From assembly GCA_964551965.1 (NCBI GenBank), contig CAZKFB010000040.1, forward strand, positions 1 through 10,904: a stretch of DNA of 10,904 nucleotides, written 5' to 3'. How positions within the stretch are numbered: the first letter of the stretch is position 1; the number at the start of each line of letters is the position of its first letter. The position numbers and the translations under genes were made by a program. Positions 1 to 7,271 of the stretch are shown piece by piece. The DNA is from CAG-582 sp964551965. Lineage in GTDB: Bacteria > Bacillota_I > Bacilli_A > RF39 > UBA660. The notes under the pieces are model-generated. The model ran no database searches. It was given only the letters and a program-made list of their open reading frames with translations, and was not told where the DNA came from.

Positions 1-609
1 ATCAATATTTTTGACATTTTCATCATTCTTTCTGAAACTTACAGAAATACCATCTCCGATGTCATAGAACTTAGTAACAAACTCTTCATTTTCATTTAAA
101 AAATCAATGTACTTTTCAATTTTATTAACTAAACCCAAAACATTTTTAGATTCAATTGAATCCTTATTTTCTACAAGTCCATGAAATTTTAAGTTATCCG
201 TAATAATGATGCCTGAAGGTGTTAGATAGTTTTCAAATTTTTCAAAGAATTTGATATATTGACCTTTAGCAGCATCAATAAATATCAAATCATATTTAAA
301 GCCAGCTAAATTAACATCTAAAGCATCATTAAATACAATTTCAATTCTTCTATCTAATCCACAAGCATTAACATTTTTAACTGCTTCACGATAATTCTTT
401 TCATCTCTTTCGATAGTTGTTATTTCAACTTCATCAGAAGCAGAAGCCATTTGTATAGCTGAGTAGCCGATAGCTGTTCCTATCTCTAATATTTTTTTAA
501 CATCATTTAATTTAATGTATTTCTTTATAAAATCAATTGAATCACTTTCAATTATTGGAACATTGTTAGCTTCCGCATAACGTTCCATTTCTTTTATAAT
601 TTCATCCAT
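1..609 (-). CDS. trmR: TrmR-like SAM-dependent O-methyltransferase (class I, YrrM family), 3' end cut by window edge
   Basis: The reading frame starts at ATG 609-607 and stays open to base 1, giving 203 residues; the family is usually about 210-220, so only a few C-terminal residues are missing. Seen: SAM-binding motif I LEIGTAIGYS (residues 41-50), an acidic strand-2 end (TTIERD, E67), IFIDAAKGQY (109-118, D112) and TDN (137-139). In cation-dependent O-methyltransferases, D112 and the later D-N pair bind the metal. Bacillus YrrM/TrmR methylates 5-hydroxyuridine at tRNA wobble position 34 to 5-methoxyuridine, and its gene lies directly after mltG, as here. The TrmR assignment is inferred from family plus position; a catechol or caffeoyl-CoA-type methyltransferase cannot be excluded from motifs alone. 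The ribosome site AGGAGAGA overlaps the mltG TAG stop, so the two are probably co-transcribed. The Bacillus partners trhP1/trhP2 would lie to the left, outside the window. Confidence 0.8.
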   Translation of the reverse strand, partial: MDEIIKEMERYAEANNVPIIESDSIDFIKKYIKLNDVKKILEIGTAIGYSAIQMASASDEVEITTIERDEKNYREAVKNVNACGLDRRIEIVFNDALDVNLAGFKYDLIFIDAAKGQYIKFFEKFENYLTPSGIIITDNLKFHGLVENKDSIESKNVLGLVNKIEKYIDFLNENEEFVTKFYDIGDGISVSFRKNDENVKNID

Positions 610-624
610 GTTTTTTATTCTCTC

Positions 625-1725
625 CTATTCAGGGTATAAATTATTTTCTTTCAAATAATTATAGTTTTTAATATGTTCTTCATTAGTTTCGGCATAGTAT
701 AATTTATTATTTTTATCAGCAATGAAATATAAATATTTCGTATCACTCGGATTAATTGCTGCAATAATTGATGTGTATGATGGATTGCATATTGGTCCAA
801 CAGGTAATCCCTTAACACAAGGTCCCCTAGTATTATATGCATTACACTTGCCAATGTCTGCATTTATACTTTCCGTAAACTTCTTTTGTTCTGCATAATA
901 TGTTGTAACGTCACTTCCTAGTGAAATCCCATTATTTAAACGATTATGGAATACTCCAGATACCAATAACCTATCTTCACTCGTTACAGCCTCTAATTCT
1001 ATCATACTTGCGAGCGTAAGTAAACTATGAACTGACATTTTACTTGAATTAATATCGTCTTTATAAGCAGATAAATGTTTGTCCGTCTCTGATAAAAGCC
1101 TATCTATTACACTTTCTATATCTTCATTTTTATAGAACTCATAAGTATTTGGATAAAGATATCCTTCTAAGGGATAATATAGTTTATCATTTAATACTTC
1201 ATCAGTTATAAACCAATATTTATTAATTAAAGATTTTAAATATTCTTTATCTTTGCATTTTTTTATAACATCTTCCGCTTTAATACCTAATTTACTTTCA
1301 ATGTTTTGTGCATATTCGGTAAATCTTCTTCCTTCGACAAAAGTAATAACTATGGTATCTTTAACAATATTTTCCCCATTGCTAATAGATTTTAAAATTT
1401 CATCAGTACTCATACTTTTCTTCAAAGCATAATTGCCAGCTAAGAATGTACTATTGCCAGTCATTTTTGAATATATAAGAAAAACATATTCATTATGAAT
1501 TAAGCCACTTTCCTTAAGTTCTTTAGCTGTCTTAATTACTCCCCATCCACTAGGTAAGTTAAAGTTTACTATTTCATTATTCTTTTTATCTACCGGAGTT
1601 AAATTATACATGAATATCCCAGCAGTTAATCCAAAGATGCAGGCAAATATAATAATGATAATAATAAATATTTTGGAAAATGTATGGGTAACTTTTTTTT
1701 CAATACTTTCATTACTCAGATTCAT
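625..1725 (-). CDS. mltG: MltG endolytic murein transglycosylase (YceG-like)
   Basis: This is a membrane-bound lytic transglycosylase that cleaves nascent glycan strands and so ends peptidoglycan polymerisation. Numbered from a GTG at 1734, there is a cytoplasmic N-terminus, one membrane segment (about 20-43), a LysM-like region (about 55-120) and the YceG catalytic domain. Signature segments are LEGYLYPNTY (189-198), the catalytic Glu in LASMIELEA (E246) and the C-terminal GLPVGPICNPS (309-319). The 366-369 residue length is normal. I prefer ATG 1725 over GTG 1734, because that GTG is part of GGTGAT, which looks like the ribosome site for the ATG four bases downstream. With this start the gene overlaps the DUF1292 gene by 14 bp, suggesting translational coupling. 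It lies in the ireB-ruvX-DUF1292-mltG-trmR order seen in Bacillus. Confidence 0.95.
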   Translation of the reverse strand: MNLSNESIEKKVTHTFSKIFIIIIIIFACIFGLTAGIFMYNLTPVDKKNNEIVNFNLPSGWGVIKTAKELKESGLIHNEYVFLIYSKMTGNSTFLAGNYALKKSMSTDEILKSISNGENIVKDTIVITFVEGRRFTEYAQNIESKLGIKAEDVIKKCKDKEYLKSLINKYWFITDEVLNDKLYYPLEGYLYPNTYEFYKNEDIESVIDRLLSETDKHLSAYKDDINSSKMSVHSLLTLASMIELEAVTSEDRLLVSGVFHNRLNNGISLGSDVTTYYAEQKKFTESINADIGKCNAYNTRGPCVKGLPVGPICNPSYTSIIAAINPSDTKYLYFIADKNNKLYYAETNEEHIKNYNYLKENNLYPE

Positions 1726-2026
1726 TATTATCACCGTTAGTATTATTGCCCATTATACTCTTCAATTCTGATTGAGTAGTTTCTAAAATACCTTCAATTA
1801 CTTTCCATTCTTTTTCTGTCGTTAAAGGTTTTAAAGATAGATCGGCACCAGTAGGATCATAAGTGTTAGCTCTTACAATTATATTGCCATTTTCATCTTT
1901 AGAATAATCTGTATAGGCAACATAACTTTTATGAGTTTCATCAGAATCAAAAGTAAATAACTTATAATATTGTCTTTCAACTCCGGATTCATCTTTAATA
2001 ATCATCTTACTCTCTTCTGAGTCCAT
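1712..2026 (-). CDS. DUF1292 family small acidic protein (YrzB-like)
   Basis: This is a 104-residue soluble, acidic protein with no signal peptide or membrane segment. Residues about 8-60 have the usual DUF1292 layout: a short beta-rich domain with YYKLFTFD, then KSYVAYTDYS, then an N-G turn and NIIVRANTYDP. The following segment, LKPLTTEKEWKVIEGILET, resembles the family's usual ending, and a disordered Asn/Glu-rich tail follows (about 93-104). The molecular function of DUF1292 proteins is not known. The strongest support is position, directly after ruvX (4 bp gap) and overlapping mltG, which is the conserved yrzL-yrrK-yrzB arrangement of Bacilli. The ribosome site AAGGGAAG overlaps the end of ruvX. 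The assignment is from recall of family pattern plus synteny. Confidence 0.85.
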   Translation of the reverse strand: MDSEESKMIIKDESGVERQYYKLFTFDSDETHKSYVAYTDYSKDENGNIIVRANTYDPTGADLSLKPLTTEKEWKVIEGILETTQSELKSIMGNNTNGDNNESE

Positions 2027-2030
2027 ATAA

Positions 2031-2444
2031 TTACTTCCCTTCTTTTCTTAAATAAGTATCTAAAATAATACTAGCTGCTACAGCATCAATTATTTTTTTG
2101 CGGTTGCTTCTCGATTTATCTTCATCAAGTAAATACTTTTCAGCTTCTACTGTACTCAAACGTTCATCGATTAATACGACATCCATTTTAGTAGATTCTT
2201 CTAGCATACTTTTAAAGCGCATTACTCGTTCAACAGACTCGCCTGTCGAATTATTCATATTTTTGGGATATCCTAAAACAAGAACTTCTATTTTTAATTC
2301 AGTTATAAGATTGGTTACCTCACTTACAAGAGATTCCATATCATCATATCTAAGCGTTTTATAAGGACTTGCAATAAGACCTAGTTTATCACTAGTTGCA
2401 AGTCCCAATGTTTTAGAACCCAAATCCATTCCTAAACATTTCAT
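2031..2444 (-). CDS. ruvX: RuvX/YqgF family putative Holliday junction resolvase / pre-16S rRNA nuclease
   Basis: This is a small RNase H-fold nuclease of 137 residues, full length for the family. Seen: the first beta strand with the catalytic Asp, GMDLGSKTLGLATSD (D7); VLVLGYPKNMNNSTGES (55-70); IDERLST (92-98) with acidic D93/E94; and IIDAVAASIILD (118-129) with D120. These supply the acidic catalytic set of YqgF proteins. Family members have been described both as Holliday junction resolvases and as the nuclease maturing the 16S rRNA 5' end; the sequence cannot separate these roles. Its ATG overlaps the ireB stop by one base (TAATG), a classic translational-coupling junction. Confidence 0.95.
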   Translation of the reverse strand: MKCLGMDLGSKTLGLATSDKLGLIASPYKTLRYDDMESLVSEVTNLITELKIEVLVLGYPKNMNNSTGESVERVMRFKSMLEESTKMDVVLIDERLSTVEAEKYLLDEDKSRSNRKKIIDAVAASIILDTYLRKEGK

Positions 2445-2695
2445 TAGTTTTCTAAGTATTCCTTTACTATAACTTCTAGTACTTTAGCACGATCTAAAGT
2501 TAATATTTTATCTCTAGCTCCATTATAATTTGTAATATACCCGGAATCACCACTTACAAGATATCCAACTATTTGACTTACTGGATCATATCCTTTTTCC
2601 ACAAGAGCATCTCTAACTTCATCTAGTGTTGTTTCAACTAAAGCGCATGTAATCTCATCTATTTCAAATAATCTTGTATTTTCTAATGAATCCAT
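2444..2695 (-). CDS. ireB: IreB family regulatory phosphoprotein (DUF965, YrzL)
   Basis: An 83-residue protein carrying the IreB family core: a helical region around LVETTLDEVRDALVEKGYDP, then QIVGYLVSGDSGYIT (about 41-55), then NYNGARDKI and a C-terminal VIVKEYLEN. In Enterococcus faecalis, IreB is a substrate of the transmembrane Ser/Thr kinase IreK and a negative regulator of cephalosporin resistance. From memory its phosphorylated residues are Thr4 and Thr7. Here Thr7 is kept (ENTRLF), but position 4 is Leu, with Ser at position 3. The gene has a strong ribosome site (AGAGGTGG) and a convincing promoter just upstream at 2716-2744. It begins the ireB-ruvX-DUF1292-mltG-trmR operon, linking kinase signalling and wall synthesis by neighbourhood. 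Confidence 0.95.
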   Translation of the reverse strand: MDSLENTRLFEIDEITCALVETTLDEVRDALVEKGYDPVSQIVGYLVSGDSGYITNYNGARDKILTLDRAKVLEVIVKEYLEN

Positions 2696-2715
2696 ACAAC
2701 CACCTCTACTATTCT

Positions 2716-2744
2716 ATTTTAACATGTTTTATTATCGGGTTCAA
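2716..2744 (-). promoter_or_regulatory. Sigma-A-type promoter for the ireB-ruvX-mltG-trmR operon
   Basis: Reading the minus strand: -35 TTGAAC (2744-2739), a 17-bp spacer and -10 TAAAAT (2721-2716), with a TGT extended -10 immediately before it. The predicted transcription start is about 10-15 bp before the ireB ribosome site. Spacing is exact and the -10 matches the consensus at five of six bases. It would separate this operon from trxA and the genes before it. Confidence 0.65.
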
Positions 2745-2751
2745 TAAGTTT

Positions 2752-2774
2752 AAAAAAAGAAGAATAATTATTCT
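2752..2774 (-). terminator. Possible weak terminator after trxA
   Basis: On the minus strand the trxA stop codon lies within AGAATAATTATTCT (2774-2761), a perfect palindrome that can fold as a 5-bp stem with an AATT loop. It is followed by TCTTTTTTT (2760-2752). The stem is short and has almost no GC, so it is weak. It is listed because a promoter for ireB follows directly. Confidence 0.3.
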
Positions 2775-3061
2775 CCTTTTACAAATTTAATAATATCTTC
2801 TTTACTTTGTAATCCAATTAGTTTATCAACAGCAGATCCATTTTTAAATAATATTAGTGTTGGTATACTCATGATTCCATAGTTTAAAGCTAGTTCGGTA
2901 TATTCATCAGTATTAACTTTTAATACATTAATGTCTTCGATACTTTCTAGAACTTTCCCCATCATCTTACAAGGTCCACACCAATCAGCATAGAAATCAA
3001 CTAATACAGTTCCCTCGCTTACTTCTTTATTAAAATCTTTTCCATCAAAATGTTTAATCAT
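2768..3061 (-). CDS. trxA: Thioredoxin
   Basis: A 97-residue single-domain cytosolic thioredoxin with active site WCGPCK (Cys28, Cys31), preceded by VDFYADW, and the cis-proline segment SIPTL (Pro67) followed by ILFKNG. It has no signal peptide or membrane segment. It reduces protein disulfides using electrons from thioredoxin reductase, which is not in this window. The length is slightly below the usual 103-108 because the N-terminus is short. It begins with a strong ribosome site (AGAGGTGATA), 15 bp after the unknown 500-residue gene, and is probably co-transcribed with it and cvpA. Thioredoxin close to cvpA and rnhC is common in Bacilli. Confidence 0.95.
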   Translation of the reverse strand: MIKHFDGKDFNKEVSEGTVLVDFYADWCGPCKMMGKVLESIEDINVLKVNTDEYTELALNYGIMSIPTLILFKNGSAVDKLIGLQSKEDIIKFVKGE

Positions 3062-3076
3062 CTTATCACCTCTTAA

Positions 3077-4579
3077 TTAATATTTTTGTTCTTTCTTATT
3101 ATCTTTTTCAGTTAATAACCTTTTTAATTCCTTAACTGTATTTTCAATAGATGCAAATAGTTCTTCATCTTTTTTACTAATATGAATTATTCTATTGGCC
3201 ATTTCTAATAGTTCTTCAACTTTTGTTTGAACTGAATTAAATCCGAAATAGTAATCATTTAATTTTACATCATCATCTTTATCCATTTCTCTCTTTAATC
3301 TTCGATATGTGCTAATAATAGATGACTTTTCATCTTCGAAGATATATCTCGTTTTCATAGATTTTCGATAATCTTCCATTTTAGTAACAAATAGACGATT
3401 GCTATCACTTAATTCACTTCTATTTAGTAATTCTATTAATTCATCAAGCGCTTTACTGAATTCTTCATATAGTTCTTTAGAAGATTCGACAGTGAACTCT
3501 TCCATATTATCATAGCCTTCAGATAATTCTCTAAGAGTTTCTTTTTTATAAGCTATCATGATATCTTCACTAGAATCAAGTTCACATACTATGTTTGCAT
3601 CAATACCTCTAAGCATTGATATGGCGCGATTATAAATTCCTGTATTTCTAATATTCATATTAGTTATTTCATAACATAAACTATCTATTTGTTCTTTATT
3701 AAGTCTACTCATAATATTAGAAAGTATACCATTTAACAATTCATCTATTACTGTACCTTCAGGAACACTTGCATTTGTAACAATAGCAATTCTCTTAAAA
3801 TCATTTAAAGTTCCTTTACCACTACCGACAATAGCTTCACAGGCATGACGGAAATCTTCATACTTCTTCATACACTTAACAATTTCTTTTTCGAGGATTC
3901 TATCAATTTTCACTCTACTTCCTGCTACTTCTACGTACTCATTTTCATCCATCATACTTGATAATCTATCAATATATAATCCAAAAGTAGTTATTGAAGA
4001 ATCAATGTCATTAGTTGGATAATTTAAGTATTCTTGATACTTTTCCTTTAAAGCATTTTTCTTTGCTTCTTTCATTGAGGCTTTTTCTTCTTCGATTTTT
4101 TCTAAATAATCTTTGATCTTTAAATCAATAAAATCACGAAAAGGATAAGATACACCAAATTCAGTAACATTTCCATGATCATCTACATTGGGAATTACAA
4201 ATTCTTCAATCATTGTTTCTAATGTTCCAAATAATTCATCATTGTAGTCCATAAAACAGTTATTGTATTTTTGATAACCTTTTTCTTTTACATAATTATG
4301 AACAGCATCAGATATGTGATCTTTATTTATTTTAGGTAATTCAATTTTTTCAATAGGATCAATTCCCGTATTATGTGAATGCAATAATACTAAAGTATCG
4401 ATGTTATTAATAAAGTCATCATCACCAAAAGTAAAATCATCTCGCATATTATTTAAAACATAGCTACGAATATAATCTTCGAAAGTATATTCTTTGCTAT
4501 CTTCACCAATAATAGTACTGCTTCTAAATTCAGGAGTTAACTCATTTAACTTAGATTCTATATATTCAGACTTTTCCAT
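3077..4579 (-). CDS. Hypothetical 500-residue acidic, mostly helical cytosolic protein
   Basis: I do not recognise this protein. It has no signal peptide, no membrane segment and no obvious Walker, nuclease or metal motif. It is charged and apparently almost entirely alpha-helical. A Lys/Glu-rich stretch at about residues 155-185 and the C-terminal region from about 355 to 500 look capable of forming coiled coils. The C-terminus is a basic Lys-rich tail. Two less charged patches stand out, GSGKGTLNDFKR and the following VTNASVPEG; the first superficially resembles a P-loop but lacks the GxxxxGK[ST] pattern. The gene has an AGGA-type ribosome site, starts 8 bp after cvpA and ends 15 bp before trxA, so it is very likely in one operon with them. 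Many Bacilli carry polX and mutS2 between cvpA and trxA; this protein shows none of the MutS2 ATPase or Smr features. Its function is unknown. Confidence 0.85.
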   Translation of the reverse strand: MEKSEYIESKLNELTPEFRSSTIIGEDSKEYTFEDYIRSYVLNNMRDDFTFGDDDFINNIDTLVLLHSHNTGIDPIEKIELPKINKDHISDAVHNYVKEKGYQKYNNCFMDYNDELFGTLETMIEEFVIPNVDDHGNVTEFGVSYPFRDFIDLKIKDYLEKIEEEKASMKEAKKNALKEKYQEYLNYPTNDIDSSITTFGLYIDRLSSMMDENEYVEVAGSRVKIDRILEKEIVKCMKKYEDFRHACEAIVGSGKGTLNDFKRIAIVTNASVPEGTVIDELLNGILSNIMSRLNKEQIDSLCYEITNMNIRNTGIYNRAISMLRGIDANIVCELDSSEDIMIAYKKETLRELSEGYDNMEEFTVESSKELYEEFSKALDELIELLNRSELSDSNRLFVTKMEDYRKSMKTRYIFEDEKSSIISTYRRLKREMDKDDDVKLNDYYFGFNSVQTKVEELLEMANRIIHISKKDEELFASIENTVKELKRLLTEKDNKKEQKY

Positions 4580-4587
4580 ATTCTTTC

Positions 4588-5307
4588 CTACTTACTATAT
4601 TTATTAATTAATTCATCTATATTATCAATATTAATTTTACCGTTATCATTCATCTTTTTAAGAGTATCTACGGAAATAACATCATACTTTAGTAAAATAT
4701 CTAATGTATCATAATCGATTTCTTCTTTTTTTACTTCAGTCTCATCATCATATTTATCAATTAAGGCATAGATATCTTTAATTGAATGATTGAAGTCTTT
4801 AGTAATATTTGTAAGTATTGGTGTATTATTTAAAATATTTAAACTAAATTTTGAATCTTTAATATATTTACTTGTATATGGAATTAAACTACATACAAAT
4901 AGAATAAAGAATCCAAATATAAAATATCTTAAAGCCCCAAATGCTGCACCAATAATTTTATTAGGAATAGCAAGTATTACTAATTTATTAACAATTTTAT
5001 TAAATACTTTTGTTACTCTTAATACGATTTTAAAAATTAAACTTAGTACTATTTCACATATAATAAAAGCAATTCCCTCATATAATAAGAAATTAATTGA
5101 AGATATTCCCGCAAATATTCCCGTTTGAATATTAAATGGGAATGCTTCAAATAAAATCATACTTACTGGTCCTTTTAAGTAAAAAGATATAATAAATATA
5201 AGTAAAGTACCTACCATGTTTAATATACTTGTAATAGCACCTTGTTTATAACCAATAAATGCACCAAGTAAAACAAAAAATATAATAGCTATATCTAATA
5301 TTGTCAT
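4588..5307 (-). CDS. cvpA: CvpA family membrane protein
   Basis: A 239-residue protein with four predicted membrane segments (about 3-20, 26-43, 76-96 and 120-142) and a charged cytoplasmic C-terminal tail (about 145-239). The start, LDIAIIFFVLLGAFIGYKQG, is the family's typical opening, with acidic Asp5 and the GxxxGYKxG turn, and AAFGALRYFIFGFF is the typical fourth segment. CvpA was named for colicin V production in E. coli; its role in Bacilli is poorly defined and probably envelope-related. The tail is longer than in the minimal family. It is the first gene of its operon, with ribosome site GGGTGAT and promoter at 5328-5356, and is divergent from rnhC, a classic neighbour in Bacilli. Confidence 0.9.
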   Translation of the reverse strand: MTILDIAIIFFVLLGAFIGYKQGAITSILNMVGTLLIFIISFYLKGPVSMILFEAFPFNIQTGIFAGISSINFLLYEGIAFIICEIVLSLIFKIVLRVTKVFNKIVNKLVILAIPNKIIGAAFGALRYFIFGFFILFVCSLIPYTSKYIKDSKFSLNILNNTPILTNITKDFNHSIKDIYALIDKYDDETEVKKEEIDYDTLDILLKYDVISVDTLKKMNDNGKINIDNIDELINKYSK

Positions 5308-5327
5308 TTAATTATCACCCTATATTA

Positions 5328-5356
5328 ATTATATATAATTATATTTTAAAAAGCAA
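5328..5356 (-). promoter_or_regulatory. Sigma-A-type promoter for the cvpA-unknown-trxA operon
   Basis: On the minus strand: -35 TTGCTT (5356-5351), a 17-bp spacer and a perfect -10 TATAAT (5333-5328), followed by the cvpA ribosome site GGGTGAT. It lies in the 82-bp divergent region shared with rnhC. AT-richness makes chance matches likely, but the exact spacing and position support it. Confidence 0.6.
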
Positions 5357-5363
5357 TAAATTA

Positions 5364-5372
5364 TGTTAGAAT
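5364..5372 (+). promoter_or_regulatory. Extended -10 element for rnhC
   Basis: TGT followed by TAGAAT (5367-5372) forms an extended -10 box 17 bp before the rnhC ATG. No good -35 is visible 17 bp upstream (TTTTAA). The start site would fall very close to the ribosome site AAGGTTGGTG, giving a very short leader, so the assignment is tentative. Confidence 0.35.
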
Positions 5373-5389
5373 AAGGTTGGTGAAATGTT

Positions 5390-6349
5390 ATGAAGCAACA
5401 AACTATCGTTTTTAAAATATCGGACAATTTAAGAGATGAGGTAATTGATTTTTATAAAGATCGTACTATTGATAATAAACCTCCCTATTCAGTATTCCAA
5501 GTAAAAGATTATGACTGTGTAATTACTTTATATGAATCAGGTAAATTAATGTTCCAAGGAATAGGTGCTGACATAGAAGCAAGTTATTGGACAGAACAAG
5601 AAAGAATTAGAAATAATCGTGATTGTTTAGCTGAAATAGAAAAGAAAAACCAAGAAAAAGATAAGAAAAATGAAGAATTAAAAGATGATAGATTCAAGAA
5701 TATTTCAACTATTGGTTCTGATGAGGTTGGAACAGGAGATTATTTTGGACCTATCGTAGTTACAGCATCATTTGTCGATATTAAGAATAAAGGTATGTTA
5801 TATGAATTAGGTGTAAGAGATTCAAAGAAAATTACTGATGAAAAGATTATTCAAATTGCACCAAAACTAATAAAAGAAATACCTCATGTAACCTATATCT
5901 TAACACCTACTGATTATAATCGAATTGGTATCACTAATATGAATAAAGTAAAAGCTATACTTCATAACAAGGTACTTGTTGGTTTAACTAAAAAAGATAA
6001 ATTTAATTATGACAAGATTGTAATGGATCAATTTGTATATCCTAAAAAATATTTTGAACATATTGCATCTTCAGTAGAAAAAGTTACAAACATTACTTTC
6101 TCAACTCATGCTGAAGATAAATGTCTATCAGTTGCTGTATCAAGTATCATATCAAGATATATCTTCTTAGGAGAAATGAAGAAATTAAATCAAGAATTAG
6201 GAATGAATATACCTAAAGGCGCTGGTACTGGTGTTGATAGTATTGGCGTTGATATCGTTAAGAAATTTGGTTTTGATAAATTAAATAGCATTGCTAAAAT
6301 GAATTTTAAAAACACTGATAAAATTAAAGAACTCTTACAAACTAAGTAA
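5390..6349 (+). CDS. rnhC: Ribonuclease HIII
   Basis: This enzyme cleaves the RNA strand of RNA-DNA hybrids, removing R-loops and primers. The 319 residues comprise an N-terminal TBP-like substrate-binding domain (about 1-80), a Lys/Glu-rich linker (about 83-100) and the RNase H-fold domain. Seen: IGSDEVGTGDYFGPIVV (108-124) with catalytic Asp111-Glu112; RDSKKITD (143-150); VMDQF with catalytic Asp213; and HAEDKCLSVAVSSIISR (240-256) with acidic Asp243. The GTGDYFGP form and the N-terminal domain mark HIII rather than HII. The length is typical. It is read divergently from cvpA and convergently with holA; its stop codon lies inside a hairpin shared with the end of holA. Confidence 0.97.
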   Translation: MKQQTIVFKISDNLRDEVIDFYKDRTIDNKPPYSVFQVKDYDCVITLYESGKLMFQGIGADIEASYWTEQERIRNNRDCLAEIEKKNQEKDKKNEELKDDRFKNISTIGSDEVGTGDYFGPIVVTASFVDIKNKGMLYELGVRDSKKITDEKIIQIAPKLIKEIPHVTYILTPTDYNRIGITNMNKVKAILHNKVLVGLTKKDKFNYDKIVMDQFVYPKKYFEHIASSVEKVTNITFSTHAEDKCLSVAVSSIISRYIFLGEMKKLNQELGMNIPKGAGTGVDSIGVDIVKKFGFDKLNSIAKMNFKNTDKIKELLQTK

Positions 6350-6358
6350 GAGTTCTTT
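6326..6358. terminator. Bidirectional terminator inside the overlapping 3' ends of rnhC and holA
   Basis: A perfect 13-bp stem (6326-6338 paired with 6346-6358) encloses a 7-base loop AAACTAA. On the plus strand the stem ends in a run of four Ts (6356-6359), and on the minus strand it ends in TTT followed by AATTTTATC. The TAA stop of rnhC (6347-6349) and of holA (6337-6335) both lie within the hairpin, so the last codons of both genes are built into the terminator. Confidence 0.75.
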
Positions 6359-7264
6359 TAATCCATAGACAGGAGAAGTTCCTGTTTTTACTTTTTTATC
6401 TAAGATAGAAAGATTAATTATTATTTCCTTTAATTGATCTAAGGTGTATATTTTGGCATCTTTTCTGATGAAGTAGATCTTTCCACCCTTTTTGTAATTC
6501 AATCGTTTAGCTAAGTCATCATCACTCATATCATTGGGTGTAACTGACTTTGCAATGTACATTTCGGCATATCTACGAGCAAGTAAACTTATTATGCCAT
6601 TTACTTCCGTATTCTTAGTTATTAATACATCTAATATATCAAAAGCTGTCTTAAAATCTTTATGAACAACGGCATCAATAAAAGCAAAAGTCTCATCACT
6701 TTCTATTTTAGTACCATACTCATTAACTATAGCTTCTGTTATAATAGCATCGACATTAGATAGTTTATCTATTTCTGTTAGAGCAATATCGATATTATTA
6801 TCGGCATTTTTTAATATTAAATTTGTTGCCTTAGCATCAATCTTAATTCCTTTTTCTTTCGTATAGTCAGATATAATATTACTTATATCTTCTTCCTCTA
6901 ATGTTGATTTATCGATAATCTTAGCACCTAAAGAAACAGCAGTTTTAGTTAAATCTTTTGTAGTTACAATACTATCACAAACAAATATGATAGTTAGAGT
7001 TTCATCCATATTATTAAAAAATTTTTTAATTGCTTCACTCTCTTCTTCGTAATTAAATTTACCACCAAAGTATTTAGTATCTTTAATAACAATTACTCTA
7101 GGCCTATCAAATAATCCAAAATAAGAAGCATCTTCAATACAGTTATAAATACTAGTATCCATAAGAGAAACAATAGTTATATTATCATTATTCCCCGATA
7201 TATCTTTAATTAACATATCTGTTAAATGGAAACTAGAACTCTTTATTAAGTAAATATTCTTCAT
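6335..7264 (-). CDS. holA: DNA polymerase III delta subunit
   Basis: This is the subunit of the clamp-loader complex that opens the beta sliding clamp. The 309 residues are somewhat shorter than the usual 330-345. Seen: N-terminal IYLIKSSSFHLTDMLIKDI, matching the family opening though lacking the usual GxE before the helix; ASYFGLFDRPRVIVIKD (about 46-62), the characteristic segment of domain I; LTIIFVCDS; an ISDYTKEKGIKID-type linker into domain II (ILKNADNNIDIALTEIDKLS); and domain III with the helical FAFIDAVVHKDFKTAFDIL and INGIISLLARRYAE-like region. There is no Walker A motif, as expected for delta. It follows the small membrane-protein gene by 7 bp, with ribosome site AGGTGGG overlapping that gene's TAG stop. 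Its 3' end overlaps rnhC by 15 bp. Confidence 0.93.
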   Translation of the reverse strand: MKNIYLIKSSSFHLTDMLIKDISGNNDNITIVSLMDTSIYNCIEDASYFGLFDRPRVIVIKDTKYFGGKFNYEEESEAIKKFFNNMDETLTIIFVCDSIVTTKDLTKTAVSLGAKIIDKSTLEEEDISNIISDYTKEKGIKIDAKATNLILKNADNNIDIALTEIDKLSNVDAIITEAIVNEYGTKIESDETFAFIDAVVHKDFKTAFDILDVLITKNTEVNGIISLLARRYAEMYIAKSVTPNDMSDDDLAKRLNYKKGGKIYFIRKDAKIYTLDQLKEIIINLSILDKKVKTGTSPVYGLKELLLSL

Positions 7265-7271
7265 ATCCCAC

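Noticed and set aside
1732..1734. GTG as the mltG start codon
   Set aside because: This GTG is the middle of GGTGAT, which is better explained as the ribosome site for ATG 1725; nothing upstream of the GTG looks like a ribosome site.
2098..2364. Plus-strand open frame of 88 codons opposite ruvX
   Set aside because: It is fully contained in a well-supported ruvX gene and has a Ser-rich, unrecognisable product.
3806..3850. GSGKGT in the 500-residue protein as a nucleotide-binding P-loop
   Set aside because: The pattern GxxxxGK[ST] is not met, and no following hydrophobic strand with Walker B is evident.
4790..5128. Plus-strand open frame of about 112 codons opposite cvpA
   Set aside because: It lies wholly inside the clear CvpA gene, has no ribosome site and mirrors hydrophobic membrane-segment codons.
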